From positions 40,991,909 to 41,055,908 of the forward strand of contig OY755045.1 in the NCBI GenBank assembly GCA_963576565.1: a stretch of 64,000 nt of DNA. The letters are read 5' to 3'. The notes below the pieces were generated by a model that searched no databases, was not told the DNA's origin, and saw only the letters and a list, made by a program, of their open reading frames with translations. The position numbers were made by a program, and so were the translations under genes. Of this stretch, positions 10,860 to 24,063 are shown piece by piece. This stretch comes from Aspidapion aeneum (taxonomy: Eukaryota > Arthropoda > Insecta > Coleoptera > Brentidae). Each line of letters starts with the position of its first letter. The stretch's first letter is position 1.

Positions 10860-12029
10860 CTATGAAATAAAGAATTTTGTATAATTACGAAAATGCAAAA
10901 TTGGGAGTTTATGATAAGATGAGTTATAGTATAAGAGCCCAGTAGGATTTTGGGCTTGAATTGCGAACCGATACTCATATATTTTATTCGATTGGTTATA
11001 AGACCATGTCCCAAAAAAAATGGAGATACTTGCGAAAATCCTGCATAAACAATCCGCCATCTTTGTTTAAAGATGGCGAAAAGGAGTTTGCATCAAATAT
11101 ATGTAACTTTTTTATTATGACATCGATTTTACTCAAACAAATTGTGATTAGCTTCTACTATAATGGTCTCTCCAAATTACTATCAATACTTTGTTTTTTA
11201 TTTGTCTCTATACGATAAATTCTGTAAGATCCTCAAATATGCTGTTTTTTTTAGGTTTTTTGATTTTTTAAAGAAAACTACTGGTTTTACAAAAAAAACA
11301 TAAAAAATAAAAAATATGCAGATTGTTAAGATGTATTCATTGTGGGTTTAATATTTGCTGTAGATTAAGCGGTTCTCGAGTTACACTTAAAAAACCACTA
11401 AATTGGCCTATACCTACCCCCAGGTACAAAATTTTCATATTTTCACCAAAGTCATGAAAGTTACTAAAAAACTATACGGATCGAAAAAGGATGTCAAGCT
11501 TAATAAGAAACGGCCATTAGTTTCAAACAGAAACTAATACTGAGGTAGAGATGGCGGCTTAAACATGGCCGAAGTGTAATTTACAATTTTATTTTTGAGG
11601 GTAATTTTTTTATGTAAAACGAACCCCTACGGGGTCAAAGTGTACCCCCGCTAAAAGGCAATTTATTATCTTCAAAAAAGGATGGCACACTTTTTGTCGT
11701 AAAGTTAATAGTATTCCTGAAAAAAACAAAAAATATGCGGCATACATAATTCGATGTTTTCGTTCCATAGAAGTACGACAATGGCATGGGTGGGTCCATT
11801 AAGGGAAAAAAAATTTATGCACAGATAAGCGAATCCGCAGTTACATATTTAAACTCAGCGTCAAAAATCTTATTTGATACTTTTCTCTTAAATTGACAGG
11901 TGGTCACGTGATTTTGGCAACTTCTTAACGGTTTGAGCTAAAGACTTGGTTCTTTTTTTAATTTGTAGACAAAAATGTCCGATCAAAATTAATCACCACT
12001 GGCATGGTTTTAAATTTGTAAAAATATAT

Positions 12030-12912
12030 ACAGGGTGTCTCAAAAATCCGGGTCTACCCAAATATCTGCTGAACTATTGCAGATAACTGAACCATATTTG
12101 GTAGTGATCGATGACATCGAGAGATTTATTTTATGCATACATTAACAAAAAAGTTTAAAAAATACATTTAAAAAAAAGTTATGTTTATATTTTAGCTATT
12201 TATTCGATTTTTATTTTCTAAAAAACACCCTGTATTTCGAAAACGGAGCAATGTCGGAGTAAAGTAGGTGGCTTTTTATTGTACTGACCTTTCATAGACA
12301 CAGACTGTATAAGTAATTTTATCCATATTTCCGTGCCTTTCCATGTTTTTCCCGGGTATGCTGTAATTGACCAGAGGCAAACAACCAAAACCTTAAACTA
12401 CATGGCAATACCAACAAAAAAATATGTGTCAAAAATCCCCACGTATGGGGGATGGCGGGTATAGCTATAGTTAAAAATTTGTAAAAAATGATAAAAGAAT
12501 AAGTTTGACAGTCGATAGAATTTGACACGTTTTTTATCATAGGCAAGGGACAGTTGGCGTACATGGTTTTTCAAAGACCTTTCAAACAAGATATCTCTCA
12601 ATAGGGTTTTTGTTTAAAAAAACAAACTTGTGAATTTTGACAAAAACTGAAAAAATTAGTTTTGACAGTCCATAGATTTTGACAGATTTGAGTGTGTAGA
12701 CGATTAACAGCTATATTAAAATATGTATTTAATTGTCAAATACCTTTAAAACGAGGTATCAATCGATAAGGATTTTTAATAATGCAGGGGCAGCACAACC
12801 GCCTCTTCATAAAATAGATCTCTTGATGTTAACGATTACTGCCAAATATGGTTCAGTTATCTTCAATAGTTCAGAAGATATTTGAGTGGACTCAGAGTTT
12901 TGGGACACCCTG
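12030..12912. mobile_element. TIR element with ACAGGGTGTC ends
   Basis: Left ACAGGGTGTCTCAAAA and right complement of ACAGGGTGTCCCAAAA, with arms of about 110 bp that share GAACTATTG and GATAACTGAACCATATTTGG. TATATA flanks are compatible with TA targeting. It is nested in the centre of the 4.5-kb inverted-repeat element. Isolated ACACCCTGTATA ends also occur near 13966, 27346 and 53438, so this terminus is common in this genome. Confidence 0.65.
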
Positions 12913-12997
12913 TATATATATCTTGTTTTCGCTCACTCTCGTGGCATCTCCTGTTTACTCTCTTGGCTAATTTTAGTGCCAGGAAGAGCAGAAACAA

Positions 12998-13276
12998 TAG
13001 GGACCTATTGCAATAAAGCCAGGCAATAATTGTGCGGGGCACTATTCTGACATTTTCGCATTAAAAGAACAGCTGTCTTCTTTCAAAATTAGGCCTTTGT
13101 GTATTATAAGGGCCAAAATAAATAGTGCCGCCATATTAATGGAAAATAAGCGACTGGATTTATAAATTCGACTTTGGTATGTCAATTATAAAAGATCAAC
13201 TGTCAGTTTTCAATGCGAATCTGTCAGAATAGTGCCCGGCACAATTAGTGCCTGGCCCTATTGCAATAAGTCCCTA
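12998..13276. mobile_element. 279-bp MITE, TAGGGAC ends
   Basis: The termini TAGGGACCTATTGCAATA and the complement of TAGGGACTTATTGCAATA begin inverted arms of about 65 bp with a GGGCACTATTCTGACA core. TA at each edge is the probable target duplication. Non-coding. Confidence 0.7.
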
Positions 13277-15433
13277 ATACAAAAAACCAGGGATTTTAAT
13301 CTTAGTAACCAGCTCAGGAAAGGAAAGACTTCGGGCATTCCCGGCCGTTTTAACAAACAGTAAAAATAAAGAGCCCTCAAAAAGTTGGCGGCATATTCAG
13401 TTGAAAAGGGTACACTAGACGATTGGATTTTCAATAAACCAAAACATATTAACAAGACTTATTTTATAATAATTTTTAATGAGTTCAAAAAAACGTTATA
13501 TAGAAATAGTGGTATATGATACCGGTAACAGCGTTAGTGTAAGTTTTTTTCATTACACTACTTAAAAGTTAAAAATATTGTATGTAAACGAAATGATCGA
13601 TGGCTGTTTTGTTTTATCCATTTAGCAGGGAAAATACTACGAATTTACTTTTCTAGGTGAAATAAAGCAAATATTTACCTGTAGATAAGCAGGTACTAAA
13701 ACTAAAAGAAAAGTTTAGGCCTATTAAATATAGTATGTATTCCAGATACATTTACCTATTTATTTTATGGAGATTTATGTAAGAAATACAACTTTGGATA
13801 AATGTAAAAAAAGCAAAAACTAAAAATTGTCTCTATTATTATATATTTATTTATTGCTCGACATTACAAGAACCCCTGTAAATATTTTGAACTCCTATAG
13901 AGCATCTGTAGCATTTTATCCAAAATTGTATTTCTTACACAGTTTTCGAAATCGAACTTTATCTGGGACACCCTGTATATTATCTCAGTGTTAAAAATTC
14001 ATGGATAACGAAGTTAGAAATAGTGCCAATTGAAATGGAGATGAAAAGTGACAATCAGGGATAAAAAAAAGTACGAAAAGTAGCGTATAAAGCATTTTTT
14101 TTCTTGGCGAATTGTAGAGGGTGACACCAGTTTTAAATAAAAGTTTCACTTCAGAAATCCAGCGAAGAACAAATCAACCAATATCAACATTTTTATCAGA
14201 AAATTTCAAAAAATGAAATTGGAAAAGTATAAAATTTTAATTATGCAACAGTTAAAATATCGAAATGCGGATTCGACTAGTTATGAAATTTGTTTTGGGC
14301 TCCAGGCGGCACCGTATTCAAAATTTTTTAAAATATGTTTTGTAGTCAAAATTGGATAATTTTGTCTACAAATCAAAAAAAGAACCAAGTCTCTAGCTCA
14401 AACCGTTAAGAAGTTGTCAAAATCACGTGACCACCTGTCAATTTAACAGAAAAGTATCAAAAATGTTTTTTGTAAGATTTTTGACGCTAAGTTTAAATAT
14501 GTAACTGCGGGTTCGCTTATCTGTGCATAAATTATTTTTTCCCTTAATGGACCCATGCCATTGTCGTACTTCTATGGAACGAAAAAATCGAATTATGTAT
14601 GCCGCATATTTTTTGTTTTTTTCAGGAACTATTAACTTACGACAAAAAGTGTACTATCCTTTTTTAAAGATAATTAAATTGTCTTTTAGCGGGGGTACAC
14701 TTTGAACCCGTAGGGGTTCGTTTTACATAAAAAAATTACCCTCAAAAATAAAATTGTAAATTACGCTTCGGCCATGTTTAAGCCGCCATATCTACCTGAG
14801 TATCAGTTTCTGTTTAAAACTAATAGCCATTTCTTATTTAGCTTGACATCCTTTTTCGTTCTGTATAGTTTTTTAGTAACTTTCATGATTTTGGTGAAAA
14901 TATGAAAATTTTGTACCTGGGAGGTATAGGCCAATTTAGTGGTTTTTTAAGTGTAACTCGAGAACCGCTTAATCTACAGCAAATATTAGACCCACAGTGA
15001 ATACATCTTAACAATCTGCATATTTTTTATTTTTTATGTTTTTTTTGTAAAACCAGTAGTTTTCTTTAAAAAATCAAAAAACCTAAAAAAAACAGCATAT
15101 TTGAGGAACTTACAGAATTTATAGTATAGAGACAAATAAAAAACATATATAGTATAGAGACAAATAAAAAACAAAGTATTGTGATAGTGATTTGGAGAGA
15201 CCATTATAGTAGACGCTAATCACAATTTGTTTCAGTAAAATCGATGTCATAATAAAAAAGTTACGTACATTTGATTCAAACTCCTTTTCCATCTTTAAAC
15301 AAAGATGGCGGGTTGTTTATGCAGGATTTTCGCAGGTATCTCCATTTTTTTTGGGACATGGTCTTATGGCGAATCGATTAAAATATATGAGTATCGGTTT
15401 GCAATTCAAGCCCAAAATCCTACTGGGCTCTTA

Positions 15434-16236
15434 GACTATTATATTAATAACAATAAACTCCTCAGAATCGAATGTGTTTAATATATTGTCCCCTATTTTT
15501 ATTTTCATTTTATAAATCTGCGGAAACACAACCTGCCCGGTATGTCAACTAAGCGCGACGTGCTTGCTTTGAAAGCCGAGAAAACACTATCCGGTTAAAT
15601 GTAATATACACATAGGCGCCGATAGACATCAACGAAACTGCACGACTCAGGCAGAATAAAGCCGATCGGCGGAATGTATTAATCACATGTTATCATTGTT
15701 GCATTTTTTCATGAATTTTCTTCCAGACAAAAAAAATTTTTGGTCAGACCCCCGGATTGAGGGCTACTCACATGCAATCTTTTTTTCAGACGAGATAATT
15801 CTACTTGCACTTACCTTATTTGAAAGCTTATAAAAAAGAAAAACTACGGCACATTATTTTGTTTGACATACATCAAATAAAATGTTATATATTTTTTTTA
15901 ATTTTGCACTTGTTATACCATACGTTTGAAATAACGGTATAATTTTTTTTGACATACGTCAATTAAATTGTCAATTTCTTTTCAATTTAATGACTTGGTT
16001 TTGGTTTTCTGGAAAATCATAATTTTTTTACATTTTCATTAAATCTGAAAAAAACTATTTTGTTGTTTTTCTTTTTTTATAGTCCAAAATAAAAAAAAAA
16101 TTATGACATTTCATTGAATTAAAATGACATTTTAATATATAAATCTTCAAAAAATTTTCTCTTGTATTTTTTTTCCATAAGCTTTCTATAAGTGGGGTTA
16201 TTCCATCTAATAAATTTCCATCAACCAAAAAATGTA
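15434..16236. other. Intronic sequence, nothing recognised
   Basis: Low-complexity AT-rich sequence with no supportable gene or paired repeat. Confidence 0.5.
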
Positions 16237-16899
16237 TGAATAGGATAGAATAGAATAGAATATTTATTAATCTTTTTGGCTACAAAAATGTAGATAGGAC
16301 AAGTCAAAAAATTTTACAAAAAATATTGCTTATGGTTTTAAGAACCTAGTCCATTTTTTGTTATAAATAATAAAAATTGTCTAAAATTACAAATAAAGTA
16401 AAAAAAAACTGTGATTGTAAAAAGACAAATACACTTCACATTTAAGACTAACGCTAAGACACATAACAAAGTTAATTTTTTTAATAAAATATGTGTTTAA
16501 AAACAAAACAAAATTCTACCTTCCACCTAGCAGAAAGTTTTTAAACTCCGTTATGGTGTAAAAAGTTTTATGCACAAGTATGCTTTTTATTTCTTTCTTA
16601 AAAAGATGTTGAGTTTGGAGTTCTTTTATATTTTTTGTAATGCATTAAATAGTCGGCAACTAAGATAATGACAAGTTTTTTTCATATATTCGTGGTTGTC
16701 GTTGCCTATGCAAAATTTTTCTTTATTTCTTGTAGGATAGGAATGGTAAAAACTATTTAAATTAAAGTTATCTTGGTGCTAAGAGTTTATAAATATATAT
16801 GCTTGTAGCGGTCAAAATTTTATTTTGTTTAAAAACTTCTCTACATGTTCAGTTAAATGGCAGATTTAAAACTAGTCTTATGATTCTCTTTTGTGTTAC

Positions 16900-18380
16900 A
16901 AGTCCTGAGCCCTACCCCAAACAGTCACTCCGTACGATAGTGCGGAATAGGCATTAGCGTAATAAACTGTAATCAGATTTGATAGACTCATGGAGTTTTT
17001 TAGTGATTTTATCACATAATAGCACTTATTTAGCTTAGAGCAGACTGCATCTATATGATAATTCTATTCAAAAGTGTCAATCATGATTTTCAAAAACTTT
17101 GAGCTTTCGCTAAACGAAAGAGGTGTGTCGTTAAAGGTAATATTAATGTTTAGTGGCTTACGCAGTTTAGTTCTGAATTCCATGAGAACGGTTTTTGATA
17201 AATTCATAAAATGCTTATTTTTTACACCAGTTTGAAAATTCTCGCAATGTTAAATTAATTTTTTCAAGACGAATTGCTTCGTTTATTGCTGTGATAACTA
17301 TGGAGGTATAATCAGCAAACATAAAGACAATTCCGCAGGTAATGTATTCTGGTAAATCATTAATAAATAACAAAAAAATTTATGGGCCTAGAACACTACC
17401 CTGAGTAGTTCCTAAGTCAGAATGGTTTGATTGGAAGAAACAATTACCAATGATTATTTAAAGTTCTCTTTGTGTAAGGAATAATTTTTTATCTATTGGA
17501 TTTCTTATTCCAAGTTTTTTATCGTCACTCTTTCGCCGTTATCAAGTTTAGTATAGATGTTCTGTACAATGTCAATTATGGCTGTCTCAGTCATGTGCTT
17601 GCTTCTAAAACCATGTTGAACTTGGTGCCAAAATATGGTATTTTTCCATAAAAGATATTAGCTTAATATATATCACTTTTTCAAATATTTTAGAGAAGCT
17701 CAACTAATTGTTCATTACCTTCTTTAAAGATTGGAAGGACATTAGCCTGTTTTAACCGCGATGGGAAGATCCCTTCGTTAAACGACATATTTATTGAAAT
17801 CGCTCAACAACTAATTATATTTAAGGAGCATTTTTTAATAAGAGTTATAGGTTTGCCGTCAGGTCCGGTTGATTTTTTGTTTGCTAAATTTTTTCATGCT
17901 TTTTTTACGTTTTGGGTTGTTACTTCAGTAAAATAAAAAGACTCAAAGCTTTTTTTGGTTGTGGTGCAGTTGTTTGATAAGTCACCCTGAAAGTGCGAAT
18001 TTAGTTTGTTAGTAACAACCGTTAATAAAAGTTACTAAAGCTGTTAGCGATGTCCGTTGGTTAGTTAAAATGGTATTATTTTCGCAAATTTGATAAATAG
18101 GTTTTTTCGTAAAATTTTTGTGCCTAGGTTTTTCCAGTAAGGTTATTAATAATTTTCTATGTTGTTTTGATTTTATTTTTAGAATTATTAATTTTGTTAG
18201 CGTAATACTTTTCTTTTTCTTTCCTGATTGTATGGTCTTTCTTTTTTTAATGTCTCATAATTGGTTTTTAGTTCAACATTACTGGTGCGTTTTTGTAGCC
18301 AATGTAAGTTTTTTAGGATTTCCATCTCTGCCAAAAGTTCTCTAGAAAATTAAATTGTTTCTTTTCTATTTTACTATTTT
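16900..18380 (-). pseudogene. Reverse transcriptase remnant of LINE
   Basis: Around 17300-17420 the minus strand reads GTTQGSVLGP, then a stop, then FLLFINDLPEY and, further on, MFADYTS. These correspond to RT motifs SGVPQGSVLGPLLF and FADD; the second catalytic Asp has become Tyr. The frame is broken in several places. Non-functional. Confidence 0.65.
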
Positions 18381-18387
18381 TAAGTGG

Positions 18388-19130
18388 TCAGGTCAGCTGA
18401 AAACACCAATCAAATGTACTAAAAAACAGCTCAAAGTTTTTTTGTATGTCGCTTTCTGTAAACTGAATTCCTGACTTCTCAAACGAAAAATTAATTTCGT
18501 TAATTGAGTTGTTGTTTATCAATATACGACACTCAGGTGTGGTCAACGACGTTTGTTTTTCGGGCAGACCTGTATTTTGGTCATTACAATAAATAAGCTG
18601 GCAATGGTGATCGAAAAAACCTGCCTGAAAATTTTTACAAGTAAAATATGTTGGGTTTGATGTAATACACATAATCAAGACCAGAGACACTAGTAACATT
18701 ATTCCTATTTGTAAAAATTCTTGTTGCCACTTTTACCAAAGACGTTAGTTGAAGGGATTCAAATGTATCATTAAGCATTTTAAAAGTTGGAGTTTCTACC
18801 TTTAGGCAGTTGATCAATATTTAAGTCCGAACAAATTAAAACGTTTGGAAATCCTTCGAGAATGTTTGTCAAGATTTCCGCAAGAATGTCTAAAAAAGCT
18901 TTAAAGTCTGTTGAACTTTCGGGTCTGTACACTAATAAAATGCAGTAACTTTCAAATTGAATTGCAGAGCATTCTATTAACATTTCAACTGAATAACTAT
19001 TAAACTTATTCAATACTTTGCATTTCGAAAAAATGTCACGTTTTGCAAATATCACCATGTTGATGTTGTTTTCTGCTAAAGTCAAAAACTTTTACATAAC
19101 CGTTCGGTGTAAAGAAAGGTAAGTTATCAC
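18388..19130 (-). pseudogene. AP-endonuclease remnant of LINE
   Basis: A minus-strand frame at 18780-19085 reads ILLVYRPESSTDFKAFL and then VLICSDLNID. These match the endonuclease core of LINE ORF2 proteins (VYRPP and the GDFN-like motif, here SDLN). A further frame at 18388-18699 continues the domain in another phase (ITSNPTYFT). The domain nicks target DNA for target-primed reverse transcription. It is frameshifted here. Confidence 0.6.
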
Positions 19131-19653
19131 TATTCATCCAATGCTCAGAGAAGCACAGAACAGCACAGTATTTAGCTCAATTAAATTAAGTTTATTTGAT
19201 ATTTGATAAACCCTGAACATTAATATGCAATGCGCACCAGCAGTGATTTGTAGTTGTAGCTAAATTATTGCTATCAGGATTGTAGCTGGTTTCTAAAGAC
19301 CTATTTAATTCTATGATAACATTATTGTTATTATTATTTTTGATTAATTTGTTTTTGCTATTACCTTGGTTTCTTTTATAATAGTGTACTACTGTACCGC
19401 TGTTAAGTCCATTGACAATTGAAAAAAACTCTTTATGTGACTGAAAGCTGCTTTTCCGAAAAATGATTTTCCTATTTTGGTAATAGTTCTGTTGTCACTG
19501 TCGTAATTGGTCCTTCTTATAATTGAGTTTGTCTCTAATACACAATCGTTTTTTAGTTTCCTTAGGTAAAGTTGCTTAAAAAGAGAAAGGTTGCTGTCAT
19601 TCAAATCTTGTCGTCATATCTATAGGGTTGGGTTAAAATCAATGGATTGGTAT

Positions 19654-20065
19654 TGTTACGGGTTCTCCACAATTATTAAAACTCGCAAATGTCAAAAACG
19701 ATATGTCAATTTATTTCGACAATTATGGACAAAACACGCACTTAAAATTGCTAATAACTTGCTAATAACTCACTATTGAAATCGGTCTATTAACTTAGTG
19801 TTAATATCTCGCGATTACTACCGTTCTGGCTGATTTGATGCGCGATGTCCGGCCCTATATATAGGGTCTGCGTACTTTCGCGAATTATCCATCTATGTTC
19901 GATTCACGAGTATGCTAGTTTCTTCTAGAAGAGTACGAGTGTGAGCCATAAATAACGCAACTAAAACCTAGACTAAGAATATAACCTTAAGATAACTCAA
20001 CCTAATACGACACTAAACCTAAATAAATTCTAACTATAAAATGTAAATAACTTAAATTTGTAACA
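19654..20065 (-). repeat. Solo LTR of the Gypsy family at 44389-50626
   Basis: A 412-bp LTR, TGTTAC...GTAACA on the minus strand, flanked by the 4-bp duplication GTAT at 19650-19653 and 20066-20069. It shares both ends, the start of the LTR, the CCTATATATAGGG TATA region and the 3' third with the Gypsy LTRs. The segment upstream of TATA differs and carries TTCTAGAA at 19923-19930. A solo LTR arises by recombination between the two LTRs of a full element, so one inserted into the LINE relic here. Confidence 0.88.
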
Positions 20066-20722
20066 GTATTCTTGCACTTTAATAAAGCTATCAATTAGGT
20101 CTTTATTACTTTTTTGGGGCCATAGAATAATTACGTCATTTTTGGTTAAATTTTTTGACATTTTGAATGCGGTATTAATTAATTCATTATCGCTTGCATA
20201 TGCTTTAATAATTGAAGATATATTAATACCTGAAGCTTGTTTAGCAATATTTAGGACTAGATCTTTTCATATTTTGAGTTGGTGCAATGATGTTTATAGT
20301 TGAAACTGGTGTTTGTGTTTCCATATTATGTGCATCCACCTGTGTGTTGTAAGATAGTTCAGACATGGTTTGAGTTTCAGAGATCACTGTTGTCTGGCTG
20401 TCGAACTTTTCCAAGGTTGACAGTTTTCTTGTCTGTGCTTCTGCATTTTTATTTTTTCTTGATTTTTGTCCGTTTGAGAGGATTTTGTTTTCTTCTATAT
20501 ATACTAATATTCTGCAATACTAATAGGCTCTCCAGCTTCACAATAATTGCTTCCTTCGCCTTTAGGTTATGCTCCAGTTTTTTCAAAGCTTTTGCAAGCT
20601 CTCTGTTTCGAAGCTCAAGGCTCAAGCTAATTTCCTCATCCATTCCTGCTCATTTATTTTTGAGATCTAATATTATGTCAGTCGGTATCATTTTTGTTTT
20701 GTTATCAGCCTCTCTTTCGTAG
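20066..20722 (-). pseudogene. ORF1-like coiled-coil remnant of LINE
   Basis: The minus-strand frame at 20449-20643 (DEEISLSLELRNRELAKAL) is a heptad-rich coiled coil, as in the RNA-chaperone ORF1 proteins of LINEs. Neighbouring sequence is in the same order as expected for ORF1 upstream of the endonuclease. The frame is open only for about 64 residues. Confidence 0.45.
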
Positions 20723-20905
20723 GTAATCCTTTCATATCTTACATTGGGCGATTTAGTTATATTGACCGACGTAGTACTGCTTGTGACTGTTTGACCAATA
20801 TGTTTTTCTAGGTATTTGAGAGCTCTAGTTTTTGCATCTCTTCTATTTGTGATTGTTTTTAGTATCTGTTATAATCTACTGTATTCAGAGAGATAGTAAC
20901 TAGCA

Positions 20906-22750
20906 ATGCAAAAAAATTCTTTAGATTAAAAAAAAACATACAATACATAAGAGTGCATATAAACTTACAGAAACTGCATTTATTTGTTGTTCCGTGAGTC
21001 CATTTTATTCGGCTTATCTGTTGTACCAGTTTTTTGGCCGAGAGACGCTGTTGTTATTAATCAGTTAATTGAAAACTACTCGATAAATTTGTTATTGTTC
21101 TTATTTTTATCACCATTGTTAGATCACTTAAGTAATGGCAATTTTATCCGTGTTATTTTTTATATTTAAAATCCTGTTTGAGAGGTTACTTTTGATAATA
21201 TAGCGAGAGCACTAAAATTAAATGTTTACTACATCAAGGAACAGTAGTATGATATGCATTAGGAAGAAAGCTAGTAAAAAAATTCAGTTGACGTATATTT
21301 GTTTTTTTTCAATAAGCCAAATATTAGAGACTTAAAAGTGAAATAAGGTCTAACACAGACAGAAACACGATCGATGACACCTGAACAGGTATTCTCGTCA
21401 TCAAAAACGCATATCGTTTTTAAGATGCTCACCGTTTTATGACGTCAAATTCGCTAAGCACCTGACCAATAGTGTAAAAAAGGTATTCACGTACGATTGC
21501 GCTAAGCATTTTTTTAAAACCGTAACCTTGTTTAAAAACATCTACCAATTGGCATCTGTTTTTCGAAATCGCTTGGCGTTTTGAAAAAATTTAAACCTAA
21601 TAAAAAGTATTATGCAGACAGTTTTTAATTTTGTTGGCCAATTTTGTATTGATAAATAGCTACCTCTCTTATTCTTCAAGGTAAAAATAAAGGATTTTAA
21701 GGAGTTTGTGAATAAAGACTTACTGTATTTCACTCCGCTCTGGAATCTATTTAAGTCGTACAGATAAATAAATAATTAAAAATTCAAAGTCTCAAAAGTA
21801 TTTTTATTTATTGCATATTACATTTGCATCTACAAGGTAATAACATTAATCATTAAAAAATAGCAACAATAATAACTAAATAAAATAACTTAATTGTATT
21901 TAATGAACTAGATTTAAAATTGCATAATTAATTTTGAATAACATAAAAAACTTCCTCCAATTGGTTTTGGGCAAGTTTCCTACACTTCTATTATGTAAAG
22001 GTACCCTGTAGAGTAGGTACCCGAGCATTTGAGCCTTATTGGAAACACCCTAGTATGAGCAAGTGCATTTAATTGGAACAATAAAATGGTGGGGGTGGTG
22101 CCAAAGCTTTAAAAATTTTAAACTTTTATAATTATTGAAGATTTTTAACCAAATTTTCTTCTAAAACTTTTTTATTTGTTATAGAATATGATGAACATTT
22201 ATGGTTTACGTCCATATAACCTTTATTATTATACCCTAGAAGTGTAGGGGTCATTACAATCATGCTAAGACACCGCTAGCCCAACTTTTCCCAATAAAAC
22301 CATTTTTAGCCATCACCTTCTCTAGATTTTCGATGTTTTTATCAATAAATACTAAAAATAACTATCTGGGGTAAAAAAAATCTCTAATGTACAGTATGGC
22401 AGGAATAATCTGATAGATAGGGGTAGAGAGAAAGCTGAAAAACACGTTTCCTCCCTTTTTTTTAGTGGCGGAGATTTTAATATATGTTATAAATATATAT
22501 TTGCAGATAGCTTAGGTATTATGCGGTCAAAACAGGGTTTGATACATAAAAATAAAATTAGTCTTAATATAACTATTTTCATTACGAATTACAAACAGCA
22601 AAAAAAAAATTTTTCCTGTATATAAGTATACATTATACTTACGGTTCATATATTTATTTTAAACTTTATTATACGAATTCTTTTAAAAAAAATTTGGCCC
22701 TAAAAATAGCCGATTTTTTTGTACGATAGGTCAGGTGATTTATTTAAAAA
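20906..22750. other. Mostly unassigned; possible left part of a Tc1-like element
   Basis: Contains AGGTATTCTCGTC near 21390, which resembles in inverted form the sequence TTCTCATAAATTGC-complement near 24790. These could be the outer ends of the element whose transposase lies at 22758-24063. A 12-bp inverted pair CCTACACTTCTA occurs at about 21979 and 22238. Nothing coding is recognised. Confidence 0.35.
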
Positions 22751-22757
22751 ATATATA

Positions 22758-24063
22758 TTATTCAATAAAAATATCAATTTCTGAATCTGAATCATCATCG
22801 TCTTCAGAATCATCAGAGTCTTCCCCAAGCCTGATTATTATTTTTTGTGTCACTTCTTCCATATATTTGTCAGTTTCCCAATATTTATTTTCAATATCAA
22901 TCACATGCCGTACAAAATTATTCCATAAGTTGGAGTCCATAGATTTTATACCCTCTTCCAATAATTCCCGTAAACGCTTGATCGTAAATTCGCCGGTTGT
23001 GTTTCTACTTCTTATGAAATTTTTCAAAAATGCCCATGCCAGTTCAATTGGATTCAGTTCACACATATATGGTGTGTTCTTAGGGTCACGTGGCCATGTG
23101 ATTCAATTAATTTATCTATTTTGTATTTTTTTTTTTTCATCTGATGGAGGTTTGTGTAAGCTGACCAATTCCCAAAGCTCTACTTTTCTATCGCTGGGGT
23201 CGTGTTGTATAATTTGTTTTGTCAACCATTCACACATAGCTGCCTTTGTTGACGAATTAGTTGGAACTTTTTCATCCAAAACTGAATGGTAGGGCGCATT
23301 GTCCATTACAATAACTGAGTTTGGAGGAATGTTAGGTAACAGTTTCTCTGTTAACCACTTAATGAAATTTTCAAAATTCATTTGACCATGATAATCTCCT
23401 GTGGCTGTACCGGCTTTAAAAACAAGTTCGGCATTTTCTACAAATCCGTTTTCTGATCCAGCATGAACAACTATCAATCGACCTGTAGATGATATATTGG
23501 CTATAACACCAGATATTTCGTTACTCTTCCATCATTTTTTAAATGTTATATCATTTTCCACCCAAGACTCGGCTAAATAAACAATAGTATTTTTTTGTTC
23601 ACGATATTGCCTAATTTTCTAAATGCAAAATGTTTGGTATTTTCATTAAAATTTTCCTCTTATTTGGCATTTTTTTAAATAGAATCCCCGACTTCTTAAC
23701 AAAAGACGAAGGGTTTCTCTACTAAATTGAAAATGCATTTCTTCTTTTAGCTTAATTAAAAGCTTCCTAAGAGTTGGAACAACTTTATACTCTGTATAAA
23801 ATCTTGAAATAATTTGTCGTATGACTTGAAAATCTGCATCATCAAAACTATCATAAACTGATAACTTTTGACGTTTTCTTGGTCGGTTGCCTGAAAAAAC
23901 TGAAGGGTTTTCTTTGACCTGTTTTCTGATCCTCTCTACAGTTGCTGAACTATGTTGAAAGAGTAATAGATTCCTTTAATTGTTTTTGTTTGGCTTCTTC
24001 GTCACACACTTTTATCACATTTTCAATAATTTCTTTAGACTTATTGTCCAGATGTTTCAACAT
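22758..24063 (-). pseudogene. Tc1/IS630-type transposase, decayed
   Basis: On the minus strand, pieces in several phases read in order. MLKHLDNKSKEIIENVIK starts at 24063; then a basic RPRKRQK segment and a helix-turn-helix-like VVPTLRKLLIKL / ETLRLLLRS region; then the catalytic part VIVMDNAPYHS at about 23300; and a C-terminal CELNPIELAWAFLKN at about 23050. DNAPYH and LNPIE are the second Asp and the Glu of the DDE triad of the Tc1/mariner-IS630 superfamily. Frameshifts near 23100 and 23480, and stops, disable it. An acidic SDDSEDDDD tail ends the frame. It would catalyse cut-and-paste transposition if intact. Confidence 0.7.

Larger units (their letters stand above)
10932..15433. mobile_element. 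4.5-kb element with ~1.06-kb terminal inverted repeats
   Basis: Arms at 10932-11988 and about 14345-15433 are inverted copies from TAAGAGCCCAGTAGGATTTT inward to the sequence TTTGTAGACAAAA. They differ by scattered substitutions and small indels, including a short tandem duplication at about 15121-15175 (TATAGTATAGAGACAAATAA repeated). The 2.3-kb centre holds two smaller MITEs and no transposase-like frame. The termini abut TA. Such long arms occur in foldback-like and some mariner-related non-autonomous elements; the superfamily is not determinable here. Confidence 0.7.
16237..20905 (-). mobile_element. Decayed LINE (non-LTR retrotransposon), minus strand
   Basis: The 3' end lies at 16237-16265, where a short (TTCTA)n tail-like repeat reads on the minus strand. 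Upstream of it on that strand come a broken reverse transcriptase, an endonuclease and a coiled-coil ORF1-like frame, the normal order for a Jockey/CR1-type LINE. Many stops and frameshifts show it is old. A solo Gypsy LTR interrupts it at 19654-20065. The 5' boundary is not defined; ORF1-like sequence fades by about 20905. Confidence 0.65.

Noticed and set aside
22735..23292. 185-codon plus-strand frame
   Set aside because: It is antisense to the transposase remnant, whose minus-strand frames contain the recognisable DNAPYH and LNPIE motifs.
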